Positions 6,511 to 13,873 of a stretch of 20,787 bases of DNA are shown here, in pieces. The stretch covers positions 1-20,787 of the forward strand of contig CAKTZP010000021.1 of NCBI GenBank assembly GCA_934636045.1. The letters run 5' to 3'. Source of the stretch: an uncultured Oscillospiraceae bacterium. Its GTDB lineage: Bacteria > Bacillota > Clostridia > Oscillospirales > Oscillospiraceae. Within the stretch, counting starts at the first letter, position 1; every line of letters begins with the position of its first letter. The notes under the pieces are model-generated. The model was given only the letters and a program-made list of their open reading frames with translations, was not told the DNA's origin and did not search any database. The translations under genes and the position numbers were made by a program.

Positions 6511-7734
6511 ATGGATGATTTGACACCGGTGGAGCCGAGCTTTCGGGAACAGCCGCCGGAGCCGGCGCAGACGCCGGATTATTATGGGACGGGCAAGCAC
6601 CCGGCGGGTCGCTCAAAAACGCCGCTGGTGCTCGTTGCGGTCATGCTGGCGCTGCTGCTGACGGCAAATCTGGTCACGGTGGTCGCGCTCGCGCGCCTCT
6701 GGAGTGGCGACGCGGTGCAGACCGACGCACCCAAAAGCGGCCCAAACCAGCTCTTCCCCTCCCCGACGGAAACCACCGAGGGCGTCGGTACCCGTTCGGA
6801 CATCATGACCATTGACGAGCAGCAGGAGCCGCTGTCGCTGCAGGAGCTGTACCGGAAGGTCAGCCCCAGCATCACCGTCGTCGCAGCAAAGACGGGCAGC
6901 GGCGTGAGCTATGGCACAGGCGTGATTCTGGATGAGAACGGCTACCTGCTGACCAACGCACACACCGTGCGCGACGCGCTGCGGCTGGAGGTCACGCTCT
7001 CGGACGGCTCAAATTGCACCGCCGCCTTTGTCGGCATGGACCGCGACAGCGACCTTGCCGTGCTGAAGATCAGCGCAGAGAGCCTGACCGCCGCCGAATT
7101 TGGCAGTGCGGATGGACTGGTCGCGGGCGACGAGGTGGTCGTCTTGAGCAATCTGTTCGGCAAGAGCCTGCCCGGCACGATGACCGAGGCCACGGTCGCG
7201 GCCGTCAACGAGGACGTCGCGATCGGCGGGCTGTCGCTGCGGGTGCTGCAGATCAGCGCCTCCGGCCTGAGCGGCGACTGCGGCGGCGTGGTCGTCAACT
7301 ACAGCGGCCAGATCATCGGCATCGGTATCCGGGAGGTCAGCGGCTTTGTGTCGTTTGACAATGACGCAAGCGTCGGCTTCGCACTTCCGGCACAGGAGGC
7401 GCGTGGGCTGGTCAACGATCTGGTCGCCTACGGCGGCATCGACGGCAAGGCCACGCTCGGCATCGAGGTTGCAGAGATCACACGGCCGCTGCGTATCTAC
7501 TGGCACCTGCCCGAGGGCGTGCTCATCAGCAAAATCTCCCGCAGCAGCGCCGCCTATCGTGCCGGTCTGCGTCTCGGCGACGTGCTGATGTCCGTCGGGA
7601 GCGACAGCGTGACGAGCCTGTCCGACTATGTCGACGCTCTATCGCGCTACGCTACCGGTGAGACCGTCCGCATTACCATCTATCGCGACGGTGCCTACTA
7701 CTATGCCGATATCCCCTTATCTGACACCAAATGA
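6511..7734 (+). CDS. HtrA/DegP-like membrane-anchored protease with Cys at the nucleophile position, PDZ domain
   Basis: A 407-residue trypsin-fold protease of the HtrA type: short Pro-rich cytoplasmic N-terminus, one transmembrane anchor (about 38-60), a low-complexity linker, protease domain (about 115-290) and C-terminal PDZ domain (about 305-405, with EGVLISKIS and AGLRLGDVLMSVG). His151 (LLTNAHTV) and Asp181 (DSDLAVLKI) match the HtrA triad. The nucleophile motif, normally GNSGGPLVN, reads GDCGGVVVN, so Cys257 replaces Ser. It could be a cysteine-nucleophile enzyme, a weak protease or a non-catalytic peptide binder. The ATG at 6511 is chosen because GGAGAGGAGGG lies 7 nt upstream; a TTG 54 nt earlier would extend the frame but has no ribosome binding site. 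The gene may belong functionally to the two-component system upstream. Confidence 0.85.
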   Translation: MDDLTPVEPSFREQPPEPAQTPDYYGTGKHPAGRSKTPLVLVAVMLALLLTANLVTVVALARLWSGDAVQTDAPKSGPNQLFPSPTETTEGVGTRSDIMTIDEQQEPLSLQELYRKVSPSITVVAAKTGSGVSYGTGVILDENGYLLTNAHTVRDALRLEVTLSDGSNCTAAFVGMDRDSDLAVLKISAESLTAAEFGSADGLVAGDEVVVLSNLFGKSLPGTMTEATVAAVNEDVAIGGLSLRVLQISASGLSGDCGGVVVNYSGQIIGIGIREVSGFVSFDNDASVGFALPAQEARGLVNDLVAYGGIDGKATLGIEVAEITRPLRIYWHLPEGVLISKISRSSAAYRAGLRLGDVLMSVGSDSVTSLSDYVDALSRYATGETVRITIYRDGAYYYADIPLSDTK

Positions 7735-7737
7735 CCG

Positions 7738-7774
7738 AAGCGCCGAGGAGTCTCCCTCCCCGGCGCTTACTTTT
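7738..7774 (+). terminator. Probable terminator of protease gene
   Basis: AAGCGCCG (7738-7745) pairs with CGGCGCTT (7761-7768), starting 3 nt after the stop, with TTTT at 7771-7774. The loop has further short pairing (GAGG with CCTC). The T tract is short, so termination may be partial. Confidence 0.6.
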
Positions 7775-7979
7775 ATGGCTCGATGGCAATGCGTGTCTGC
7801 TTCGGTATGCGGAATTTCTCCAATTTCAGAAAGAGGCGTCTGTTCTGCCACGCATAAAAATCGCGCCGGAGCGCCTCTCTCCGACACGATCTTACTTTAT
7901 TTGTTTTTTATCTCTACCCCAACGATTGTCATGGCGCCGAAAAAAATTTTTGAAAGCATGGGTTCTTTGATAAGCTGAA
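7775..7979. other. Intergenic stretch without recognisable feature
   Basis: Between the protease terminator and the palindrome island there are ~205 nt in which I see no gene start with a ribosome binding site, no strong hairpin and no known motif. Short open frames here are not supported by codon pattern or homology. Confidence 0.5.
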
Positions 7980-8022
7980 CTGCCGGGTATCCAAAGGATA
8001 CCCGGCAGCCAGACTGTCAAAA
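7980..8022. repeat. Palindromic element, copy 1, with 13-bp tail
   Basis: A perfect 13-bp stem (CTGCCGGGTATCC at 7980-7992 with its complement at 7996-8008), loop AAA, is followed by the tail CAGACTGTCAAAA (8010-8022). The same stem recurs at 8266-8294 with loop TTT, and the tail recurs with one change at 18654-18666 after a different palindrome. Confidence 0.85.
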
Positions 8023-8155
8023 AAGTCCGTAATCGTCAAAATCGGTTCACATTTTAATGGATTTTTGTTCTCTGTGTTTTGATTTGCAAAAACAGAGTAT
8101 TTTGAACTTTATAACCCGAGAAAAAGCTTGCTTCGCAAGAATTTTGACTTACTGC

Positions 8156-8203
8156 GCAACTCACGCCCTACCGTACCTTTGTACGCCGACGGGCGTGAGT
8201 TGC
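8156..8203. repeat. Inverted repeat hairpin
   Basis: GCAACTCACGCCC (8156-8168) and its exact complement (8191-8203) form a 13-bp stem around a 22-nt loop that itself contains CGTAC-CTTT-GTACG. A smaller dyad, CTTGC-TTC-GCAAG, lies at 8127-8139. No coding capacity is evident. Confidence 0.8.
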
Positions 8204-8231
8204 TTGTCTTCCGAACTTTTTTGCAGCCTGT

Positions 8232-8294
8232 CAGCGTGTCGAAAAGGGTTTTTCGACACGCTGAACTGCCGGGTATCCTTTGGATACCCGGCAG
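8232..8294. repeat. Double palindrome, copy 2 of the GCCGGGTATCC element
   Basis: Two perfect hairpins stand back to back: a 14-bp stem at 8232-8245/8250-8263 (CAGCGTGTCGAAAA, loop GGGT) and the 13-bp stem at 8266-8278/8282-8294 (loop TTT). The second is the same palindrome as at 7980-8008 with the loop reversed. Located 49 nt beyond the stop of the SIS gene, it could end the long minus-strand transcript, although no clear T run follows on that strand. Confidence 0.8.
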
Positions 8295-8342
8295 CCCTAT
8301 TATGGGAAAACATGGGACAAATGAAGATCAAACAATGAGAAG

Positions 8343-8957
8343 CTATGCTTCGCCGTCTCGCAGCTCGCCCAGCTTTCCGCCGGGATGGCAGCGCACATAG
8401 CTGACCGGATCCCATGCGCGTTCTGCTTGCAGCAGGACGCTTAGGGCTTGCAGTGTTAACAGCTCGGCAAGGATGGAATTGCGCGGCGCCCGATTCAGCG
8501 GTCCGCCCTCCTCCGCAACACTGGCATATAGCACGGCATCCGAGTTCTTTGCAAGCCAGCTTTCCATTCCGCCGGTAACGCCGATCACCTTGCAGCCATT
8601 GGCTTTGACCGCAGTGACAGTGGCCTTTAACTCTGTGGTTTCGCCGGAATTGGAGATGGCAATGACAACATCTCCGGCGACCAATTGCCCGCATGAGCCA
8701 TGCACCGCTTCTGTTCCGTGCAGAAAGTAACAGGGTGTCCCGGTTGAGGAAAACAGCGATGCCATATATTCAGCGACATGGCCCGGTTTGCCGATGCCTG
8801 TGACGTGAAGGCGACCGCCGAGGCGCTGCGATGCAAGGATCAGCGCGGCTGCAGCATCATAGGTGTCCGCTGTGACGGTTTTTGCGAATGCAGCAAACTC
8901 GGCCTCGGCAGAAGCGATAAACGCAGCAACAGCTTGCTTGCTCTCTGGTTTTAACAT
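8343..8957 (-). CDS. SIS-domain sugar-phosphate isomerase, KdsD-like without CBS domains
   Basis: A 204-residue single SIS domain. The closest pattern I recognise is the catalytic half of arabinose-5-phosphate isomerase (KdsD/GutQ): TGIGKPGH (53-60), the ligand loop SNSGET (102-107), VIGVTG and the C-terminal HPGGKLGEL (191-199). The two CBS domains of KdsD are absent. SIS enzymes of this size isomerise aldose and ketose phosphates, or act as deglycases on phosphorylated Amadori compounds (FrlB/FraB are SIS proteins, though longer). It is the last gene of the minus-strand locus and its start overlaps the preceding kinase stop by 7 nt. No Kdo genes are present, so a catabolic role is more likely than lipopolysaccharide synthesis. 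The substrate is unknown. Confidence 0.85.
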   Translation of the reverse strand: MLKPESKQAVAAFIASAEAEFAAFAKTVTADTYDAAAALILASQRLGGRLHVTGIGKPGHVAEYMASLFSSTGTPCYFLHGTEAVHGSCGQLVAGDVVIAISNSGETTELKATVTAVKANGCKVIGVTGGMESWLAKNSDAVLYASVAEEGGPLNRAPRNSILAELLTLQALSVLLQAERAWDPVSYVRCHPGGKLGELRDGEA

Positions 8958-9982
8958 GATACACGCCCACCATTTCCTGCCTTCAGCGCCTCCAGCAGAG
9001 AAAGGTCGAAGCCGGCAAATTTTTGCTCGTGCATAAAGCGCTGCACAGCATCAAGCATGGGGAGAGAAGGCATTGCGCCAACGGAGCAAACAGTGATGGC
9101 CGCCGTGTGGCTGGCAAACTGCAAGGCTTCCGGTTCGGGCAATCCGGCGGCTTTTGCGGTGCAGAAAGCTGCAACGAAGGAGTCTCCGGCCGCCGTAGGG
9201 TCTTTCACTTCCGAAAAGGTGACACACGGGAAGCGTTGCTGGCCCTCTGCCCCAAACAGCGCACAGCCATTTTCTCCCAGCGTCACGATCAGCTTTTTGA
9301 CGCCGCTGGCAAGCAGAGTGTTTGCGACCTCGTCCAAATCGCTCGAATCAACGCCAACCTGAGAAACGCGCAGCGGGCGGTCGGCAAGAAGCGCCGCCTC
9401 GTGCTCATTCGGAGAAAGATAGGTCACATGGGAGAGCAGTTCTCGATCCAACGCACAAGCCGGTGCAGGATTGAGCATAACCGGAACACCTGCAGCATCG
9501 GCAAGCGCAGCAACATATCGCGTTGTATCCATGCGAATTTCCAGCTGCAGCAGCACCATATCATAGTGCCCGATCTCATCTGCAAGCCACACAAGATCCT
9601 CGGGGCTCAGATCATAGTTTGCTCCGGGAACGACAAGAATGCGGTTTTCTACACCGTCATCATGAACCTCAAGCTGGATGCTTCCCACGCCGGAGGCACT
9701 GTGGGAGCTGATACTGACTCGAGATACATCCACACCGGCGTCGCGGGCGGTTTGCAGCATTTCTCTGCCAAACGCATCATCGCCGACACAGCCGACCATG
9801 GTGACTTCGGCGCCGAGGCGCGCGCATTGCACAGCTTGATTTGCGCCTTTGCCGCCCGGGGCGGTGCGGAAGGTCGTTCCGATCACCGTTTCACCCATGG
9901 ACGGGAGCCGTTTTGCGGAGGCAATCAAATCCATCATGAAGCTGCCTACGACCAAGATTTTCGGTTTCTTTAATGCATCCAT
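8951..9982 (-). CDS. PfkB-family sugar kinase (ribokinase-like), second copy
   Basis: A 343-residue cytoplasmic kinase of the PfkB/ribokinase family. Visible are the N-terminal VVGSFMMDLI strand, substrate motif PGGKGANQA (42-50), PNE (191-193) and the anion-hole/catalytic segment DPTAAGDSFVAAF, with base Asp267; the usual GAGD reads AAGD. The ATG at 9982 has AAGGA 8 nt upstream and is preferred over a TTG 18 nt earlier that overlaps the ribosome binding site. It lies 47 nt after the M20 gene and overlaps the SIS gene. It differs clearly from the other kinase of the locus, so the two probably act on different substrates or at different steps. The sugar is not predictable from sequence. Confidence 0.9.
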   Translation of the reverse strand: MDALKKPKILVVGSFMMDLIASAKRLPSMGETVIGTTFRTAPGGKGANQAVQCARLGAEVTMVGCVGDDAFGREMLQTARDAGVDVSRVSISSHSASGVGSIQLEVHDDGVENRILVVPGANYDLSPEDLVWLADEIGHYDMVLLQLEIRMDTTRYVAALADAAGVPVMLNPAPACALDRELLSHVTYLSPNEHEAALLADRPLRVSQVGVDSSDLDEVANTLLASGVKKLIVTLGENGCALFGAEGQQRFPCVTFSEVKDPTAAGDSFVAAFCTAKAAGLPEPEALQFASHTAAITVCSVGAMPSLPMLDAVQRFMHEQKFAGFDLSLLEALKAGNGGRVSC

Positions 9983-10029
9983 ATTGCAGTTCCTTTTCAA
10001 ATTTCGCTTCGTGAACGCTGCTTTCGGAA

Positions 10030-11286
10030 TCAGCCGCAGAAATCGCGGATTGTTTTTGCCAGAACCTCGATCGCTGTCAAATATTGCTCGACATCGATAT
10101 ATTCGTTAATGCCATGCGCCTGTCGGATGGAGCCGGGGCCATAGAGGATGGTTGGGGTCTGACCATAGTTCGTCAAAAGGCGCGCATCGCTGCCATATTC
10201 GCATCCGCGCACAACCGGCTTTACACCGAGCGTCTCAAGGTGATTTTTCTCCAGCAGCTTCACAATCGGATGATCGACAGAAAGCTCATAGCCGCTGCCC
10301 AGCTGGTACAGCTCAATCGTCGGGCGGTGCTCACTGAGCCATTTGTCGCCGCGGATGGCATAATCCAGCGCTTCAAAGAGCTCTGCCTGCACCTTGGTGC
10401 CAAGGCCGTTTTCATCTTTGTCCGAGGGAAGATAGTGCAAACCAAAATCAAGCACACAGTGGTCGGCAACCACAGATCCGGCCATGCCGCCGTGGATGGT
10501 GCCGAAATTGATCGTCGGGGGAGGAAGAATTGCGCTGCGCTTTTCCATGCACCATTTGCGCTCCAGCTCCTGCAGTGCACGCATTAGGATCATCATCTTC
10601 TCGATCGCGTTGACGCCAAGCCATTTCATCGAAGAATGCAGCGCTTTGCCGGTCACTTCAATGCGGTAGAACAGCCAGCCCATATGCGCCGGCATAACCT
10701 CGAGCTCCGTCGGCTCGGAAATGATGGCCGCGTCTGCCTTGTAGCCGCGCTGGATGCAGGCCATGGTACCGTTACCGCCGCCTTCTTCGTCAATCACCGA
10801 TTCAACAATGACATCACCCTTGAGCTGTACGCCCTGCTCTTTCAGCAAATCCAGCGCACAGACAGCTGCGCACAGGCCACCCTTCATATCGCAGGAGCCT
10901 CTGCCATACAGCTTGCCGTCGATGATTTTCGGCTCCAGCGGATGGGTCACCCATTGGTCAAGCTGGTCAAACGGCATCGTATCAATGTGCCCGTTTAAAA
11001 TCAGGGACTTTCCACCGCCGGTACCCTTCAGAACGCCGACGACGTCCGGACGGTTTTCGTAATGATGCCCGGGGTTCGATTCCGGGAAGTCGCGGTCAAG
11101 CGCCGCCATATCCGGCTCAAACACATCAACGGTCATGCCCAGTTCCTTGAGCTTTGGAATCATCACGTTTTGCGCGTTGACCTCGTTACCGTAGACGCCG
11201 TGCTGGATATCGGTGGAGTCCGCCGCAATCACAGATTTCAGGAAATCAATATATTTCTCACGATTTTTCTGAACAAGTTGTTTCAT
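10030..11286 (-). CDS. M20-family metallo-amidohydrolase (ArgE/DapE type)
   Basis: A 418-residue zinc hydrolase of the M20 (ArgE/DapE/ACY1) family, enzymes that cleave the amide bond of N-acyl amino acids, dipeptides or related compounds. The metal and catalytic residues are visible: His100 and Asp102 (LNGHIDTMP), bridging Asp133 (GRGSCDMKGG), general base Glu167 and metal ligand Glu168 (DEEGGGNGT), Glu191 (ISEP) and a C-terminal metal His in RQAHGINEYI. A dimerisation lid is present (LHSS region). There is no signal peptide, so it acts in the cytoplasm. AGGAG lies 7 nt before the ATG and the permease stop is 29 nt upstream. Its place between sugar-transport and sugar-kinase genes suggests that the imported compound is a sugar-amino acid conjugate or acylated sugar. 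Confidence 0.9.
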   Translation of the reverse strand: MKQLVQKNREKYIDFLKSVIAADSTDIQHGVYGNEVNAQNVMIPKLKELGMTVDVFEPDMAALDRDFPESNPGHHYENRPDVVGVLKGTGGGKSLILNGHIDTMPFDQLDQWVTHPLEPKIIDGKLYGRGSCDMKGGLCAAVCALDLLKEQGVQLKGDVIVESVIDEEGGGNGTMACIQRGYKADAAIISEPTELEVMPAHMGWLFYRIEVTGKALHSSMKWLGVNAIEKMMILMRALQELERKWCMEKRSAILPPPTINFGTIHGGMAGSVVADHCVLDFGLHYLPSDKDENGLGTKVQAELFEALDYAIRGDKWLSEHRPTIELYQLGSGYELSVDHPIVKLLEKNHLETLGVKPVVRGCEYGSDARLLTNYGQTPTILYGPGSIRQAHGINEYIDVEQYLTAIEVLAKTIRDFCG

Positions 11287-11315
11287 CCTCGTACTCCTTT
11301 TGCTATTCTAATGGG

Positions 11316-12269
11316 TTATCTCTTTCTGCGGACGAGCACCGCAACAATGATAATCAGGCCGGAAATCAGCATCTGGAAATAGGTGTTCACACCGGTAAGG
11401 TTCATGATGTTATTCAGGATACCGATGATGGCAGCACCGAAGAAAGTGCCCCAGATCGTACCAGAGCCGCCGGAAACAGAGGCGCCGCCAACGAAGACTG
11501 CAGAAATCGCGGAGAGCTCATAGCCGTCACCCGCGATCGGCGTTCCAATGCCCATCTGCGCCGCATAGAGCACACCGGCAACACCGGCGAGTAAACCGCT
11601 CATAGCATAAACAAGGAACAGGGTGCGCTTGACACTGATGCCGGAAAGGCGGGTCGCTTCGGCATTGCTGCCAACAGAGTAAACATGTCTGCCAAACACT
11701 GTTTTGGACAGAAGAACAAAACCGATCAGCAGGACAACAAGGAAGTAAATTGCGGCAACGGGAATTTTTCCAAACAGCATGCTGTTGCCAATGGCGGTAA
11801 AATCGCGGTTTTTGATTGAAATCGGCATGCCATTTGTATAGATATAGGCAATGCCACGCGCAACTGAGGTCGTTCCGAGAGTCATAACAAACGGCGGCAT
11901 TTTACCGAAAGCAATTCCGGCACCATTGAGCAGACCGATGGCAAGACCGGCGGCAATACCGACAAGGATCGCAAGCGGAATGCTTCCGGTCAACTTGATC
12001 GTATCGGCAGTAAAGACGGTGACCATTGCGATAATCGCACCAACGGAAAGGTCAATACCGCCTGTGATGCAGACGAAGGTCATGCCAACAGCAAGAATGC
12101 CTGTCATGGCAATCTGACGCAGGATGTTAAGAATATTGCCCCACGCAAAGAAACGTTCGGAGAGGATCGAGCAGAGGATGATCTCAAATATAAAGACCAG
12201 AACTACGCCGTATTTCTCATAGATGGAGCGTGCCTTGAGTTTCATATCTTTGTTTTTTAGTGTGACCAT
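11316..12269 (-). CDS. Sugar ABC transporter permease (RbsC type)
   Basis: A 317-residue integral membrane permease of the RbsC/XylH/YtfT family (BPD_transp_2). About 8-10 hydrophobic segments are evident, with the family features GGIDLSVGAI (near residue 70) and the cytoplasmic coupling region YSVGSNAEATRLSGISVKRT, and the late AISAVFVGGASVSGGSGTIWGT segment. It forms the channel for the adjacent double ATPase, probably as a homodimer. AGGAG lies 7 nt before the ATG. The ATPase gene ends 21 nt upstream. The specificity is set mainly by the binding protein, so this gene alone does not name the sugar. Confidence 0.93.
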   Translation of the reverse strand: MVTLKNKDMKLKARSIYEKYGVVLVFIFEIILCSILSERFFAWGNILNILRQIAMTGILAVGMTFVCITGGIDLSVGAIIAMVTVFTADTIKLTGSIPLAILVGIAAGLAIGLLNGAGIAFGKMPPFVMTLGTTSVARGIAYIYTNGMPISIKNRDFTAIGNSMLFGKIPVAAIYFLVVLLIGFVLLSKTVFGRHVYSVGSNAEATRLSGISVKRTLFLVYAMSGLLAGVAGVLYAAQMGIGTPIAGDGYELSAISAVFVGGASVSGGSGTIWGTFFGAAIIGILNNIMNLTGVNTYFQMLISGLIIIVAVLVRRKR

Positions 12270-12290
12270 TGTGATTCTCCTTTTACAGCA

Positions 12291-13772
12291 TCAGAGTGCG
12301 TCAAGGATTGAGGAATCCTTGAAGATCTGCTCGCGTGTGTATTCTCCGGCAATTTGACCGCGCTTGACAACCATGACGCGATCGGACAAGCTTAAAATTT
12401 CTGCGAATTCCGAGGAGATCAGCAGAATCGCCTTGCCTTGTGCGCGGATCATTTCAATCAGCCCGTAGATTTCGCTTTTAGCGCCGACATCGACGCCGCG
12501 CGTCGGCTCATCCAGAATCAGCACATCCGGTAGTGCGTGCAGCCATTTTGCGATGGAGACCTTCTGCTGGTTGCCGCCGGAAAGGCTGTTGACAGGATTG
12601 GTAATATCCTCGGTCTTGATCGAAAGCTGCGCCTTATAGTCGTTGACGCTGGCGTATTCCTTTTTGCGATGCAGCAAGCCGAGTGTTGCATACCGCGCAA
12701 GGTCCGTAATCGTGATATTATCGGCGATCGGCTGTTCAATGAGCAGACCGGAAACCTTGCGGTCTTCCATCACAAACCCCAATCCATGCTTTTTGGCATC
12801 CTTGGGCGTCCGGATTTTAACGGGCTTTCCATGAATTTTGATCGTCCCGGCAGTTTTGGGGTCAGCACCGAAAATAGCGCGGGCAATCTCACTCCGGCCG
12901 GAGCCGACCAGACCGGCCAGTCCCAGAACCTCGCCCTTTCGAATATGGAAGGAAACGTCTTTGATTTGGCCGCCTCTGGCGCACAAGCCGGAAACCTCAA
13001 AAACAATTTCGTTGGTATTGGGAATGTATTCCGTCGAATTTTTCAGAGAGCCATAGGGACGGCCGGTCATGTATTCGACCAGTTTCTCCATGGTCAGATT
13101 CTTGGTCTCGTCCGTGATGATATGCTTGCCGTCGCGCAGGACAGTAACGCTGTCGGTAATGCGCATGATTTCATCCAGACGGTGGGAAATGTAGATAATG
13201 GAGATTCCCTTTTCCTTCAGTTTCTTAATATGTTCAAAAAGCACCTCCGAGTCCTTGACACCGAGAACGGCGGAGGGCTCGTCGAATACAACGATTTTCG
13301 AATTGTTTTTGATTGCCTTTGCAATCTCGATCATCTGCTGGCGCGCAACACTCAGTGTTCCAACGAGCGTATTGGGATTGATATCAACACCGAGGCCGTC
13401 CATCAGTTCCTTGGTGCGCGCATTCATTTCTTTGCGTTTGACAAGGCCTCCCTTGCTGAGAATACCGTTGAGGAAGATATTGTCTGCTACGGTCAGGTCA
13501 GGAACCATGTTTAACTCTTGATAAATGACGCTGATGCCGTGGTTCAGCGCTTCGCGGGGCGTGTTATACTTGATGCTTTCTCCCTGGATGCAAATTGTGC
13601 CGCTGTCCTTTGGCACAGCACCGGCGAGGATTTTCATAAGGGTCGATTTTCCCGCGCCGTTTTCCCCGATCAGCGCACGCACCTCGCCGGGCTTCACTGA
13701 CAGGGAGACATCAGATAACGCCTTGACGCCGCCAAAGCTTTTGCTGATGTTTTTCATTTCTAACATATACAT
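12291..13772 (-). CDS. Sugar ABC transporter double ATPase (RbsA/MglA type)
   Basis: A 493-residue protein with two fused ABC domains. Domain 1 has Walker A GENGAGKST (36-44), signature LSVARQQ and Walker B VVFDEPSA. Domain 2 has the degenerate Walker A GLVGSGRSE, signature LSGGNQQ and Walker B LILDEPTRGVDVG. This asymmetric pattern is the hallmark of the RbsA/MglA/AraG monosaccharide importers. The ATG at 13772 is preferred because AAAAAGGA lies ~10 nt upstream; a longer frame starting at 13814 would begin inside the intercistronic hairpin and has no conserved residues. The gene lies between the binding-protein and permease genes and powers their uptake system. Confidence 0.93.
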   Translation of the reverse strand: MYMLEMKNISKSFGGVKALSDVSLSVKPGEVRALIGENGAGKSTLMKILAGAVPKDSGTICIQGESIKYNTPREALNHGISVIYQELNMVPDLTVADNIFLNGILSKGGLVKRKEMNARTKELMDGLGVDINPNTLVGTLSVARQQMIEIAKAIKNNSKIVVFDEPSAVLGVKDSEVLFEHIKKLKEKGISIIYISHRLDEIMRITDSVTVLRDGKHIITDETKNLTMEKLVEYMTGRPYGSLKNSTEYIPNTNEIVFEVSGLCARGGQIKDVSFHIRKGEVLGLAGLVGSGRSEIARAIFGADPKTAGTIKIHGKPVKIRTPKDAKKHGLGFVMEDRKVSGLLIEQPIADNITITDLARYATLGLLHRKKEYASVNDYKAQLSIKTEDITNPVNSLSGGNQQKVSIAKWLHALPDVLILDEPTRGVDVGAKSEIYGLIEMIRAQGKAILLISSEFAEILSLSDRVMVVKRGQIAGEYTREQIFKDSSILDAL

Positions 13773-13795
13773 GGGCTTTCCATCCTTTTTGCGGG

Positions 13796-13832
13796 GGAGC
13801 GCCCCACACTTCAAAGAGCTGTGGGGCGCTCC
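13796..13832 (-). promoter_or_regulatory. Intercistronic hairpin after the binding-protein gene
   Basis: A perfect 13-bp stem (13796-13808 with 13820-13832, GGAGCGCCCCACA and its complement) lies between the binding-protein stop and the ATPase ribosome binding site. On the minus strand it is not followed by a T run, so it is more likely an mRNA stabiliser or partial attenuator than a full terminator. Such hairpins commonly let the binding protein be made in excess over the membrane components. Confidence 0.75.
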
Positions 13833-13873
13833 GATTTCGGTTAAGTTACAGGGTCGCTGCTGTGGATAAAATC

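Noticed and set aside
7628..7978. 116-codon plus-strand frame overlapping the protease 3' end
   Set aside because: It is out of frame with the protease, runs through its terminator and has no ribosome binding site or recognisable motif.
7980..8294. CRISPR array
   Set aside because: The repeats are palindromes of different sequence with irregular spacing, not regularly spaced identical repeats, and no cas genes are present.
8057..8400. Small plus-strand frames across the palindrome island
   Set aside because: They read through perfect hairpins and into the antisense of the SIS gene; codon content is not protein-like.
13773..13814. N-terminal extension of the ABC ATPase to an ATG at 13814
   Set aside because: The extension lies in the intercistronic hairpin, is not family-like, and the ATG at 13772 has its own ribosome binding site.
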